Shown piece by piece: positions 47,001 through 56,995 of a DNA stretch of 64,000 nt. The stretch's first letter is position 1. Each line of letters starts with the position of its first letter. The notes under the pieces were generated by a model. It did not search any database, was not told where the DNA came from, and saw only the letters and a list, made by a program, of their open reading frames with translations. The stretch is from Sceloporus undulatus. Taxonomy: Eukaryota; Chordata; Lepidosauria; Squamata; Phrynosomatidae. The DNA lies in assembly GCF_019175285.1 (NCBI RefSeq), contig NC_056527.1, positions 118,218,133-118,282,132 of the forward strand, in the 5' to 3' direction. A program made the translations under genes and the position numbers.

Positions 47001-50000
47001 CCAAAGGTGCTCCTCAGAGGGCTTTTTGGTTTGCAGACCCTTCGCCATTTTGTTCGCCCTCCTCTGGACCCTGAGCTCCAGTGTTTTAGAGGGATGCAGT
47101 TGAATGCTGCAACCCATTCCTGCCCAAAGGCAGATGTGTTGGTACCAGCGGTTTTACCTCTCATAAGGTGTCACTTGGTGTGGCCCAACTCCAAGCCCCA
47201 CAACTCCCCTGACACTTTTGGGTACCAAACCAAAGTCTTAGGGAGTCCTGAGATTGCAGCCAGTTCCAACTCAGGGAGACAATGGGTAGATCTCTCTTCT
47301 TGGGGTTCTTCTGATGTGAACGGTCTGGAAACCATCAAGCCCTCCAAGTAATGACATAGAGAGCTGGGTATGTTTAGTTTGGAGAAGACAGGTTTATCAG
47401 ACAAGGGAAATTGGAAGTATAATCCAATGGCAATCTGAGTGCAATTATGGGGTTTAATGTTATTGTGTGATAACCCACTACATGCAAATTCGGGCAATGG
47501 GAAGTCAGTCTGAATGCAATCATGGGGTTTCAAGTTATTGTGTGATAGACTGCCACACGCAAATTTGGGCAATGGCATGCTGTTTTTGGGCAATGGGAAG
47601 CCAGTTCGAACGCAATGCGTATTCACATAATTGCACTAAACTAGAGACTTTAAGTGAATGCGTTCTGGCCTCACTTTCTTTTCATTCGAATTTAAGAGAA
47701 ATTCCTTCCGTTTGATAAACTCCACTGTTAAAATGCCACTAAAAGTTTCCCAGAAAAGCAAAATGTTCTTCATGCAGCTGGTCCAAGAGAGTGTCAGAAC
47801 CATCCCTAATGATCTGGAGCACGATGAAGAAATGGTAATAGAAGGTAAAGGAACATGCTAGCCCTGTTTAAGTGTTGGAAGTGATGTGCTATTGAGGAGG
47901 GAGCAAGCTTGTTTTCTGCTGCTCCAGAGAATAGGAGCAATGGATGCAAGTTCCAGGAAAAGAGGATCCAGCTCAACATTAGGAAAAACATCCTCATGGC
48001 AAGAGCTGTTAGACAGTGGAAGACCCTGCTGCCTTGGAGGTGATGGAGCCTCCTTCTTTGGAGATGTTAAAGCAGAGGCTGGATGGTGTCTTCCTGCATG
48101 GCAGAAGTGGGTTGGACTGGATAGCCCTTGGGGGTCCCTTTCAGTTCTATGTTCTGTGACCAGCCTTGTAGATGACCAGGATCCTCTGTTCAGTCCTGAA
48201 AACTCACCTGCCTTCTGGTTTTCTCTCGGTCGCAGTGGAAACAGATGCTCACCAAGCGCAACTGGTTTTGGGTCCCCTCCTTGTCTCTGATGCCCAAGAG
48301 AGTGTCAGAACCGTCCCTGATGATCCGGAGGAGGATGAAGAAATGGTGATAGAAGGTAAAGGGAGCAAAGGGGAGAGAAGGATGGGGTGACCTCCTAAGC
48401 TTTCCAAGAACTGTCTTGTGACACTTTCATAAGTTTCCCAGAACAACCAAATGTTCTGCATGCAGCTAGTCCAGTGGGAGTTTCACTTCTCCAATTTGGA
48501 GGGAATTCTTTACCACACCATGGGCTACTTCCCAGCCTAAATTGCTTGCCACATTGTGGTTTTGCTTAGTCAATTTTATTTTTTCCCTTTATTTAAAGCA
48601 TTTTGTAAAAAAAAATCTGCTGGTCCAGCTAAAAAAGCTCTCTGTGCAAGTTACACAAGCACACTCTCCAACATTTAACTTATGTAAACTGGGACATAGG
48701 TGGCCAAGCAACATCCAGTGATGGACACAGGGGCAACATGTATTAATTTAGGAGAATATGCAAGCTAGCAGGGGCTGCAGCAGTTTGCTTTTGCCTGAAC
48801 CTCCTGGGAAAGGCAAGCCTCTCCCCCCTGAATTGAAGGCAAACAACTTTTGCTCCTTCAACTCAGTTTGCAGCAACTGAAGTAAGCTGTGGACAAAGGA
48901 GGAAAGTGGGAGGAGGAGAGTGGACATTTTGAAAGCAGCTGAAAAAGTGGGAGAGGATTATTTGGGGGCTGTCCCTGCCAAACTGGGATATTTGGAAGGA
49001 TGCCATTAATGTAAACTGAGGACAATGGGGGAAAGCAAGAGGAGGAGAGAACTTGGGACACTTCAAAAGCAGCTGGGAAAGTGGGATGACAGAGGATTAA
49101 TTGGAACTGCATTTCCCATCAGGACAGTTGGAGGGTTTGTGTAAGAGCAATTTAAAAGACCATAAGCCTGCCGGCAAAGACTTTCTAAAAGACATTACAG
49201 AAGGGAGAAAGGGATGAGCAGGGGAGAGACAAATGAACAAACCCAGTTATTAATTCATCCTCTGTTCAGTGGCTTCATAGAAACATCTGGATTATCTCGC
49301 TCTTGTCTCCTGGACGGGCAAAGGCTGCAGAAGCCCCTGCTTGCAAAATCCCTCCACTGGTGAGGTCTGTCTTTTCCAAAAGAAGACAACTGTACAGAAA
49401 AGATGGACTTCAGCGTTGGTGAGATTTTGCAAGAAGAACAGCCAGAGTACAGGGAGGGCTACAGGCAGCCTTCCAGTCTCTCCAGTGCCCTAACCTCATG
49501 GTCTGCTTTTCTTGCAACGACAGAGGAGTTTCTGCCAGTCATCAAACCCAAAGAGGAGGAGGAGGAAACAGGAACCCAGTTCCCTTCCAAAGAGCAGGAA
49601 GGATCCATCAATGTTTCAGAAGAGGAGGCTGAACCAGGAGTGCCTTGGGAAGGTGAGTTTGCTGGGCAAGTGCTATAACAATTCAAGTCCAAAAGAAGCA
49701 AGGAACCATCGCTGTCCTCCATGTCAGCAGGGATGTGAATCCACCCCAGGTTTTCACCCAGGAATAGGCCAAGGTGCTGAATACTTGCCATAATAGTTTA
49801 ACTACCTTAGGCTGCATCCACATTGGAGAAATAACCCAGTTTGGCACCGTTTTTCAGCATCCTGGCTCAAGAGGCTATGGAATTCTAGGAGTTGGAGTAT
49901 GTTGTGGGGGTCCAGAGCGGACCCTGGCTCAAGGCTATGGAATTCTAGGAGTTGGAGTATGTTGTGGGGGTCCAGAGCGGACCCTGGCTCAAGGCTATGG

Positions 50001-53000
50001 AATTCTGGGAGTTGGAGTATGTTGTGGGGTCCAGAGCAGACCCTGGCTCAAGGCTATGGAATTCTGGGAGTTGGAGTATGTTGTGGGGTCCAGAGCGAAG
50101 CATGACAGGATCTGCATTTGAAAGTCTTTTGCTCAATCGCAGTCAATCACACTTTCTTGGCAGGATAATGACGGGATAAGTGCGATGTCATATGACAATC
50201 TCGTGATCGCACTATAACAACAGGAAAAGGACAGGAGAAGGACATTTCGTCCTCTGTCTGCTACTAGATCTCTGCAGCCTGTCCAATCCGGTTGTTAATG
50301 ATGTCCTTAACTCTTTGCAGCTTATGTCCGGGGAGGCCCCATCTTCCTTGGTGAGGGAGAAGATAGCTCTGGATTTGAGGATCAGACCAAAGCAGCTGTG
50401 CCAGGTACGAAAACTCCTGCAGGACATGCCTGGCTCTTGTCCACTCACACCACCTTTTCTCAAGCCCCTGGCATTCTTCCCATGAGACTGACCTTCAAGC
50501 TGCCGAATGTTATCTGTGCTCCCACACATATCTGCTCACTCTCCAGACGGGCATCTTTTCCTCTTCTCTGCCGACTATGGGTGCAATATATCCCATGTGG
50601 TTAACTGCCCTCAAGTCGATCCCAACGCATGGCAATCCTGTGGATGAGACATTTCCAAGCCCCACTGTCCTCCACTGCTCTGCTCAGGTCCTGCAAATTT
50701 ATACCCATGACCTCCCCGATTGAATCTATCCATCTGGCCTGCTATCTCCTTCTCTTTCTGCTGCCTTTCCTAGCATTATTGTCTTTTCCAGTGAATTGTT
50801 CCTTTTTATGATGTGGCCAAAGTACAACAGACTCAGTTTCATCATCTTGGTTTCCAGGGAGAGTTCAGGCTTAATCTCTTCAAGGACATCTGTTTGTTTC
50901 TTTGGCAGTATCCTCAGCACTCTTCTCCAGCATCACATCTCAAACTAATTGATTTCCTTCCTATCTTCTTTCTTAACTGTCCAGCTCTCACATCCATCCA
51001 TGGAAATAGGGAATACAATGGCTTGTGTGATTCCAACTTTTGTGCTCAGTTGTATATCTTTGCACCTTAAGATCTTGGCTAGTTCTTTCATAGCTGCCCT
51101 TCTCAGTCCTAGTCTCCTTCTGATTTCTTGACTTCAGTCTCCATTGTGATCCATCTTTGAGCCAAGGCATGGGAAGTCTTTATTTCAATCTCCTCATCTT
51201 CCACATTGAATATATGTACATCCTCCATGGTCATTATTTTTGTTTTCTTTATGTTTGGCAGTAAGCCTGCCTTTGCACTTTCTTCTCTGTCTTTCCTTAG
51301 TAAGTATTCCAAGTCTATGTTGTTTTCCTCTAGTAATACAGTGTCATCTGCATAACTTAGATTGCTGATATTCCTTCCTCCGATCTTCTGCTGATTGATG
51401 TTCTTTCCTCTGATCTTCACTCCTCCTAAATCTGCTGTTTATGACATTTTCTGCATAAAAATTGAACAAATAGGGAAATAAAATGTAGCCTTGCCTGACC
51501 CCTTTGCCAGTTGGGAACCATTCTGTTTCTCCATATTCTGTTCTAAAAGTGGCCTCATTAGATGAATGTCACGATGGCACAGCTTGAACATAACCATAAT
51601 AACACACAATAATCTTAAACCCAGTAATTCAGCAATGACATTTCATGGCAGGACCTGAATTGTTCAGATCCTGACATTAAATCCCCACTTTCTTCTTTGC
51701 AGAGGAGGAGAGGACAGCCCTAGACTTCAAAGCAGAGGTTGTATCCCGACCCCTAGAAGATGCTCTTCCCTCCCCTACTCCAGGAAAATTCTCCATGGAA
51801 GCTCTCCGCATGGCAGCAAAAAGTGAGATCTCAAAACATTGCCTCCCATTTGCTACAGAACTTGGAGCAGGGAATGCTTCCCAGTGAGTGGCATCATTGT
51901 GCTATGTAGTAATCCTGGGATAGACAGTTTGCAGAGGCACTAGAGCTTTCCAGCTGGGAGTACTAAATGTTGTTGTGCGCCTTGAAGTCGTTTCAGACTT
52001 ATGGCAACCCTAAAGCCTTCCTGTGAGGCTAAGAGAGCATGACTTGTCCAAGCTCACCTGGTGGCTGAAAAATAATTCATCCTTACTTCAATCCCGGTCT
52101 TGTCTGAACACATGATGTTCCTCTGGTTTCGAAGTGAAAGCTCTTCTTTTAGATGCTTGAGGGCTTTAATACATTAAAAAACTACTTTTTACTCTGCAGT
52201 TTCTAAAGAAAAGGCTTTTAAAAACATGGGCCTGGTGCCCCAAATTGGGATTGAGGTCCAACTGTGGGAGGATGGGGTTGGAGGGCAGGACAGGTTGGTG
52301 GCTGGCTACCTAGGTTGAGCAAGAAGTATAAGTTAGGTATGCAAAGAAAAGGGATTGACAAGTTTCCAAGGGAAAGCCAACGCAGCAAATGGAAGAATTC
52401 TTGGTGGAGACAATTTCTAGTGTCTTGCTCTTTGCAATGCTAGAAATTCAGGGGAACTGCATTCTCACCTCCGCAGTTATACCCCTGCAGTACTCTGCCT
52501 TACAAGGTAAAAATGTGATGGCTCACTTGTTCCCCATCTTAGCTAAATACTCACTTTCTCCTCCACAGAGGAGGAGAGGACAGCTCTGGAATTCAAAGCA
52601 GAGCTTGTGTCCAGACCCCTCGAAGATGCTCTTCCCTCCAGCACTCCTGGAAAATTCCCAGTGGAAGGTGCCAACATGGCAGCAAAAGGTGAGATCTCAA
52701 AACATTGTCCCTCATTCGCCACAGAGTTTGAAGCAAAGAAGGCTTCCCAATGAGTGATATCATTGTGCTACGCAGTAATCCTGGGATATGCAGTTTCCGG
52801 AGGCACTACAGCTCTCCAGGTGGGAATTCTAAATGTTGTTGTGTGCCTTCAAGTCGTTTCCGACTTATGGCAACTCTAAGGTTAACCTATCATGGGGTTT
52901 GCTTGGCAAGATTGGTCCGAGGGAACTCGCATTTGCCTTCCTCTGAGGCTGAGAGAGTGTGACTTGCCCAAGCAAACCCAGTGGGTTTCTGTGGCTTTGA

Positions 53001-53901
53001 ACCTGAGGCTGAATCCCCACACCTGCAAAATAATTCATCCTTACCTATCATCGGGCTTTCTTGGCAGGTTTCTTCATAAGGGCTTTGCCATTGCCATCCC
53101 CTGAGGCTGAGAGAATGTAACTTACCCCAGTGGGTTTTTATGCTGGAGAAGGGAATTGAACCCTGGTCTCCCAGAGTCATGGTCCAACACTCAGCCCACT
53201 ACACCGCGCAAATATTCACATGTTCAAATATTCCAAAGGCTCCTAAAACAGAGCTGTCCCTTTACATATTATATAGGAATGCATACATACACTGGTGTGT
53301 GTTTTTTAAATGGTGAAACCACGCTCGTTGTACTTAGTTCCCCAACCTGTCCTGCCCTCCAGCCACCCCAACCCCTGCATCCCAATTGGGGCATTGGAAA
53401 AAGCATTTTTCCCTAGAAACTGCAGACTCAAAAGTGTGCGTGTGTGGGCTTTTTAATTGCATTAAAGCCTTCCGGCATCTAAAAGAAGTGATTTTCACTT
53501 TCACAGGACCAGGATCAAGGTTGAATTATTTTGCAGGTGTAAATTCAGCCTTAAAGTGGACCCAGTGCTGTGTGAATGGGCCCAGATGCCTTTAACAGTC
53601 CCCCAAAATGTACCTTGGGACAGTGTATGTCAGCTTTCTAGCACAAAACTCTTTAACTCCTTCTCCAAACTACAAATCCCAGGATTCAGTAGGATTAAAG
53701 AGTAGCAATAATGTTCTTTTCTACCCTTTCTCCACTTCTCTAGGTCCAGAGCAGTCATCTGGAGGAGTGGTGTTGCTCAGTTTGTGCCTTCTGATGGCAG
53801 GCGTTATAGTTACCTTCCTTATTCTAGGAGCCCTCCTCTTCCGAAGATGCCGCCATTCGAACTCGGCACTCCGTCCCTCTGCTTTTGCCACAGAGCTTTA
53901 G
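39547..53901 (+). CDS. ZP3: Zona pellucida sperm-binding protein 3-like, 606 aa, 13 coding exons
   Basis: Coding exons are 39547-39891, 41636-41754, 42239-42342, 42768-42945, 43756-43876, 44216-44307, 45812-45942, 48236-48355, 49524-49652, 50321-50404, 51703-51822, 52569-52688 and 53744-53901. All are GT-AG and phase-consistent (1821 nt). Exon 1 begins with a signal peptide ([15 protein letters not shown]). ZP-N has [14 protein letters not shown] and four cysteines ending [12 protein letters not shown] has [29 protein letters not shown] and [10 protein letters not shown]. Exons 1-7 match the human ZP3 exon plan. The last exon holds an anchor ([20 protein letters not shown]) and an FRRCRHS tail. 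The protein forms egg-coat filaments. Oddities: five acidic phase 1-1 exons before the anchor, two GPL/GPI patch-like motifs, and no RxRR furin site. NLT in exon 3 is a glycosylation site. It could be one of several reptile ZP3 paralogues. Confidence 0.93.
40140..40860 (+). mobile_element. L1 3' end in ZP3 intron 1
   Basis: A short frame (about 40320-40530) gives [17 protein letters not shown] and [20 protein letters not shown], like the C-terminal part of reptile L1 ORF2. It ends in AATAAAATTTCATTTAAAAAATAAAA near 40815-40850. Confidence 0.6.
41009..41042. repeat. (TA)n microsatellite
   Basis: About 16 TA repeats directly before a Penelope-like tail. Confidence 0.9.
41043..41165 (-). mobile_element. 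Penelope-like element tail fragment
   Basis: GTCGAAGGCTTTCATGGCC, GTGGGTTTCTTGGG, CATGTTCTAGAAGAGTTTC and CATCTGTGGCTGGCACC repeat at 54718-54845, next to a GIY-YIG coding remnant. Confidence 0.65.
41880..42010 (+). mobile_element. tRNA-derived SINE, 5' part
   Basis: Head GTGTAGTGGTTTCAGCACTGG (A-box-like) and GAGTTCGAATCCCTGC (B box), then CTTGGGTGACCTAGAACAAGCCA. This is the best pol III promoter among the SINEs here. Confidence 0.75.
42400..42620. mobile_element. Palindromic MITE in ZP3 intron 3
   Basis: GGGGGGCATCTGCACTGCAGAAAATAATGCAGTTTG...AATTATGGGATCTGTAGTTTG pairs with CAAACTCCAAATCTCAGGATTCC...CAGTTGAAGCAGTGCCAAACTGGGTTATTTCTCCACTGTGGATGCAGCC. Confidence 0.65.
43389..43424. repeat. 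(TTA)n microsatellite, L2 tail
   Basis: ATTATT repeats are followed by TATTTATGGTACAGTATTTATAACCTGCCCTT, resembling an antisense L2-type 3' end. Confidence 0.7.
44700..44965 (-). mobile_element. tRNA-derived SINE, antisense, near full length
   Basis: It runs from GTTGTGTGCCTTCAAGTGGTTTCCGACTTATGG through GCCATTGCCTTCCTCTGAGGCTGAGAGAGTG to GGAATTGAACCCTGGTCTCC and AAACCACTATGCCACGCTGGCCCC. Confidence 0.85.
45500..45725 (-). mobile_element. Old CR1 LINE end, antisense
   Basis: Diverged forms of the CR1 complement are seen: AGCATCCCTGAGAGGTTAGGCCAGCCAGCCTCTG and AGGCTCTTCCTGATGGTCGC. It lies in ZP3 intron 6, close before exon 7. Confidence 0.55.
46600..47105 (-). mobile_element. CR1 LINE 3' end, antisense, in ZP3 intron 7
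   Basis: TAAAATCCTAGCATTGGAAGGGACACC starts the CR1 complement. It runs through GATGGCCATTCAGCC, CTTCTTAATGTTGAGG, GGAGCAGCAGAAAACAAGC, and GTTCGCCCTCCTCTGGACC. Confidence 0.85.
47740..47845 (+). pseudogene. Partial copy of ZP3 exon 8
   Basis: Bases from about 47784 match the 3' two thirds of exon 8 (AGAGTGTCAGAACC, then GATGAAGAAATGGT and the donor AGAAG|GTAAAGG), giving [20 protein letters not shown]. The bases before it (GTTTCCCAGAAAAGCAAAATGTTC) instead match the sequence downstream of exon 8 (48430-48470). This is the junction of a tandem duplication. The obvious acceptor (TTTCCCAG) would enter in phase 0, while the preceding exon ends in phase 1, so use as an exon is unlikely. Confidence 0.65.
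47860..48165 (+). mobile_element. CR1 LINE 3' end, sense
   Basis: GAGGAGGGAGCAAGCTTGTTTTCTGCTGCTCC, CATTAGGAAAAACATCCTC and TTCCTGCATGGCAG...GGGTTGGACTGGATAGCCC end at TTTCAGTTCTATGTTCTG. Confidence 0.8.
48840..49130. repeat. Direct repeat, about 130 bp, in ZP3 intron 8
   Basis: GGACAAAGGAGGAAAGTGGGAGGAGGAGAG...AAAGCAGCTGAAAAAGTGGGAGAGGATTA (48893-48960) recurs as GGACAATGGGGGAAAGCAAGAGGAGGAGAG...AAAGCAGCTGGGAAAGTGGGATGACAGAGGATTA (49020-49098). Origin unknown. Confidence 0.6.
49809..50098. repeat. 60-bp minisatellite grown inside a palindromic MITE arm
   Basis: The left arm of the 56996-type element begins at 49810 (GGCTGCATCCACATTGGAG, AATAACCCAGTTTGG). In place of a right arm come four tandem units of about 60 bp (from 49861, 49921, 49981, 50040), each with CTGGCTCAAGGCTATGGAATT and TGTTGTGGGGGTCCAGAGC. 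Units differ by a few bases. It sits in ZP3 intron 9. Confidence 0.85.
50595..51570 (-). mobile_element. RTE/BovB-like LINE remnant, antisense
   Basis: The minus strand encodes, in order from 51560 down: [55 protein letters not shown] and, further on, [20 protein letters not shown]. This is the RT and C-terminal plan of RTE/BovB elements, common in squamates. The frames are broken. It occupies ZP3 intron 10. Confidence 0.8.
51703..52830 (+). repeat. ZP3: Tandem duplication of a ZP3 exon with its intron
   Basis: Exons 51703-51822 and 52569-52688 are 866 bp apart and share most bases: [20 protein letters not shown] versus [20 protein letters not shown]. The following intron starts are also alike (GTGAGATCTCAAAACATTG, GAGTG..ATCATTGTGCTA..AGTAATCCTGGGATA), up to and including an antisense SINE head (AAATGTTGTTGTG). 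The SINE was thus present before the duplication. Both copies keep phase 1-1 and are open. Confidence 0.9.
51966..52110 (-). mobile_element. tRNA-derived SINE, antisense, truncated
   Basis: TTGTTGTGCGCCTTGAAGTCGTTTCAGACTTATGGCAACCC, then a deletion, then GAGGCTAAGAGAGCATGACTTGTCC and CAATCCCGGTCTTG. Confidence 0.75.
52833..53215 (-). mobile_element. tRNA-derived SINE(s), antisense
   Basis: The copy duplicated with exon 12 (TTGTTGTGTGCCTTCAAGTCGTTTCCGACTTATGG) runs into a second SINE piece (about 53040-53210). That piece ends GAATTGAACCCTGGTCTCC and CCCACTACACCGCGC. Confidence 0.75.
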
Positions 53902-54261
53902 CATCTTCTTGGCAGCTGTAATAATGGAAACAGAGTAAAACAAAATGATGGGGCATTGAAGCCCTTCCTAACTGCATTCGCATGGTCTTCTCACTCCAAG
54001 GTTTGCAAGATGGGATGAATCCACTCTGCAGAATTAAAGCAGTTTGACACCACTTTAACTGCTATGATGCAAAATATTAAAATCTGTAGGTACTGTATTT
54101 AAACTGGTTTGTCAGAGAGATCCCAGGATTATAAAGGACGGAGTCACGGCAGTTAAAGTGGGATCAAACTGCTTTAATTCTCTCGTATGAGATGACCATA
54201 AACTCATGGTCATCTCATGCAGGAAAGTCTCCAGGTTTCTCAGACCAGAGGGACACCTTGA

Positions 54262-54545
54262 ATTACAGCTGGCCCTCCGCATTTGCGCCTTGCTTTTATG
54301 AATTTGATTATTGCGGGTTTGATTAATATGTTCTCTCTAGGAATTTCTGAGTCCTCCAGCGCAATTCTGCCAGAAGTTGACCATAGGGTTTTGCTGGAGA
54401 ACTTAGAAGTTTCCAGAGAAACTACTTCTCTAGGCATTTGTGGGTTCTCCAGCATGATTCTGTGATCAGTGTCTAGCAGCTGTTGACCATAGACTTGCAT
54501 TAGTGGCCCTGGAGATTCCTAGAGAGGTTCTGTATTCTGTTGCAT
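54262..54545. mobile_element. Tigger-like MITE (GGCCCTCCGCATTTGCG family), copy 1
   Basis: The start AGCTGGCCCTCCGCATTTGCG is followed by TTTGATTATTGCGGGTTTGATTAATATGTTCTCTCTAGGAAT and several diverged inner repeats of CTAGGxATxTxTGxGTTCTCCAGC. An inverted copy ends at 61575, and a piece lies near 43590-43660. Confidence 0.55.
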
Positions 54546-54714
54546 TCAGTGCAGATAATACAGCAAACTACAAAACCCAGGATTCCATGGCCGTTAAAGT
54601 CGTATCACAGAGCTATAATTGTGTCGCATGAAAGCACTCGTCTGTTGCAATTTTTCCATGGAGTTGGTTCTCATCTACTAAAACAATGATGGATCTTTTA
54701 TGAACTGTCTTCAT

Positions 54715-56500
54715 TCAACGTGAAGGCGAAGGCTTTTGGGGCCGGCATCCATCCTGTTTTGTGGGTTTTTTGGGCTATGAGGCCATGTTGTAGAAGAGTT
54801 TCTTCTTGATGTTTCACCTGCATCTGTGGCTGGCACCTTCAGGGAAGGATGGCATGGAAGAGAGTGGGGTGTATGTACTGTTGGTTGAGAGGAAGCGATT
54901 TACATGTTAATCTGCATATTGTTTTTGAATGGCAAGGCCTCAGAAGGTCTTTTTAATTAGGGTTGCCATAAGTCAGGACCTCCAAACCGGGATAAATGTA
55001 GGACAACATTTTCAAATGTAGGACTTTTTTTTTCAATGGAGGACACATGAAATAATTTGATTTTTAAAAAATGTTAATATACAGTAAAGTCCCGTTAATG
55101 CGACCTTCATTGAGCCGACCTTCCAGTTTATCTGATGTCAGACTGGTCAGTAGGCGTGGCTTGGAGCCCTTGCCACGCCCCCAGCCAGAAAGGGCCCCAA
55201 GCGTGCCACCACCACAGGATAGGGCTGAGGAGGCAGCCTCCTCGAAGAGGCTGCATCCTGGGCCCAGGCTTGTCCTCCCTGGCCACGGAGGACAGATAGG
55301 ACCGAGGATGCAGCCTCCTCAAAGAGGAGCACATTTGGGCATAGAATATGGATTCTTTTAACATGGCTTCTTGCATATTTCAGATGTTTGAAATTCACAC
55401 TCTCTCACCTTCAGTGAGCGCATGCCTCAGAAGCTGACTGTTATCTATATCATCATCACTATCATTGTTAAAAGAAGGGAAACCTGTTAGCATTAAAAGC
55501 ACCCAAAATACACAGAAAGTGCACTTTGGGGGGGGGAACCTTTGAAACTGGGCACCCTCCTCCTCCTCCTCCTCCTTGCCATGCTCCAAGAAAGGGCGCT
55601 GGCCCAGAGTCTCCCTCCTCCTCCAAGGGTCCACCTCCTCCTTGAGTCTGGCCAATGGCAGAGTGGGGCTGGAAACATTGGCCGGCCAGCCTCAAGGGGA
55701 CGAGTGTTCCCTTTAGGCGCGATGGCTGCTGGCCGGGGCCCAAACCTGGGACTTAGAATGAACCGGACCGTGACCGTGCCAGTACCCCCAAAACCGTTAC
55801 AATCACGGGCGCAGCTGGGTTATGGAATCCCTATATTTAATTAATGATCCATTGTCTGATGGGAAAAACCCTGACCCTGGGAGGTTTCTCATTTGCATTT
55901 GCTGAGTCCTGATTTTGGTGTTTTTCAGGACCGGGAGCCAAACTTCCTTTACTTTAGGGTTTCTTCTTTCCTGTTGGAGTTGTCCAGGTGTTTGCGGATT
56001 TCAGTGGCTTCCCTGCGCATTCTGGCCTGATGGCTGTTGGCGTGGTCCAGAATTTCAGTGTTTTCAAACAGCATTTTGTGCCCAGGATGGTTTGTAATGT
56101 GTTCTGGTACAGCTGATTTTTCTGGCTGACCCAGTCTGCAGTGTCTCTCATGTCCCTTAATTCTTGTCTGCACACTGCGTTTGGTGGTCCCTAGGTAGAC
56201 ATGTCCGCAGCTGCATGGTATGCACTAAACTCTTCCTGCGGCTGTGAGAGGCCTCTCTGGTCCTTGGCCGAGCGAAGCATTTGCTGGATTTTCTTCGTCG
56301 GTTTGTAAACCATTTATAGGTTGTGTCTCCTCACCAGTTTCCCTATTCTGTCTCTGACTCCTTTGCCGTACAGTGAAAAACACCTTCCCTTTGGTGGTTG
56401 CTTGTCTTCACTCCTCTGGGTTTCCTGGGTCTTGCAGCACTTCCAATGTCTGAGATTGAATAACCATTCGCCTGTAGAGCTGGCGAAACATCAGGAATAA
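54715..56500 (-). mobile_element. Penelope-like element remnant with GIY-YIG domain
   Basis: On the minus strand, 56173-55949 encodes MQTRIKGHERHCRLGQPEKSA, then EHITNHPGHKMLFENTEIL and RREATEIRKHLDNSNRKE. This is the C-terminal half of the GIY-YIG endonuclease of Penelope-like elements. An upstream part (CSCG..HVYLGTT block near 56200) is visible out of frame. The tail at 54718-54870 matches 41043-41165. Unrelated DNA at about 55080-55780 interrupts it. The element is broken. Confidence 0.75.
55080..55790. other. GC-rich insert with Tigger-like left end
   Basis: It starts after TA with CAGTAAAGTCCCGTTAATGCGACC, a pogo/Tigger-type terminus. No matching right end was found. The interior is rich in GGAGGAGG/CCTCCTCC and in repeats of GAGGCAGCCTCCTC. 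ORFs here lack recognisable domains. Confidence 0.45.
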
Positions 56501-56995
56501 ACTCTTCCAGAACACAGCTTCATTGCTTGAAAAAGCCTCCGAAAACTATGTCTTCATTTGGTCACAAATTCTTGTCTCTTCTGTATCAAAATCATGCCGA
56601 CAACACGCTTGTCCCAAGTCAATATTCCTTGAAGGCTTGCAGTGCTTTGCCATGTGCTCACACTGCAGAAATAGCGTTTTGAACCATGGCAGCTAAAGCA
56701 CTGTCAAACTGCGTTAATTCTGCCGGGTAGAGGAAGCCCTGGAGCTGGAAAAGTTCCCTTTTTTGGACTACAGCTCCCAGAATCCCCCAAATCAGAGAGC
56801 AGATGTCAGGAAAAGTATTAGCTATGGAAAAGGGCATACTGGGCAAGGTGGGACGTGTCCACACGGCAGAATTAAAGCGGTCTGACACTGCTTTTTAACT
56901 GTCATAGCGCCATCTTGTGGAATTCAGGGGTTTGTAGTTTGGCGAGTTATTAAAAGTGGGGTCAAAGCGCTTTTATTCTGCAGGGTCGGTACACA

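Noticed and set aside
49403-49523. Extra upstream part of ZP3 exon 9 ([16 protein letters not shown]...)
   Set aside because: The frame is open into exon 9, but a good acceptor stands at 49523 and phase matches there. The upstream reading is more likely an intron read-through.
55542-55844. Signal-peptide-like ORF MKLGTLLLLLLLAMLQERA
   Set aside because: The Leu run comes from a CTCCTCCTC microsatellite. There are no splice sites or homologous domains.
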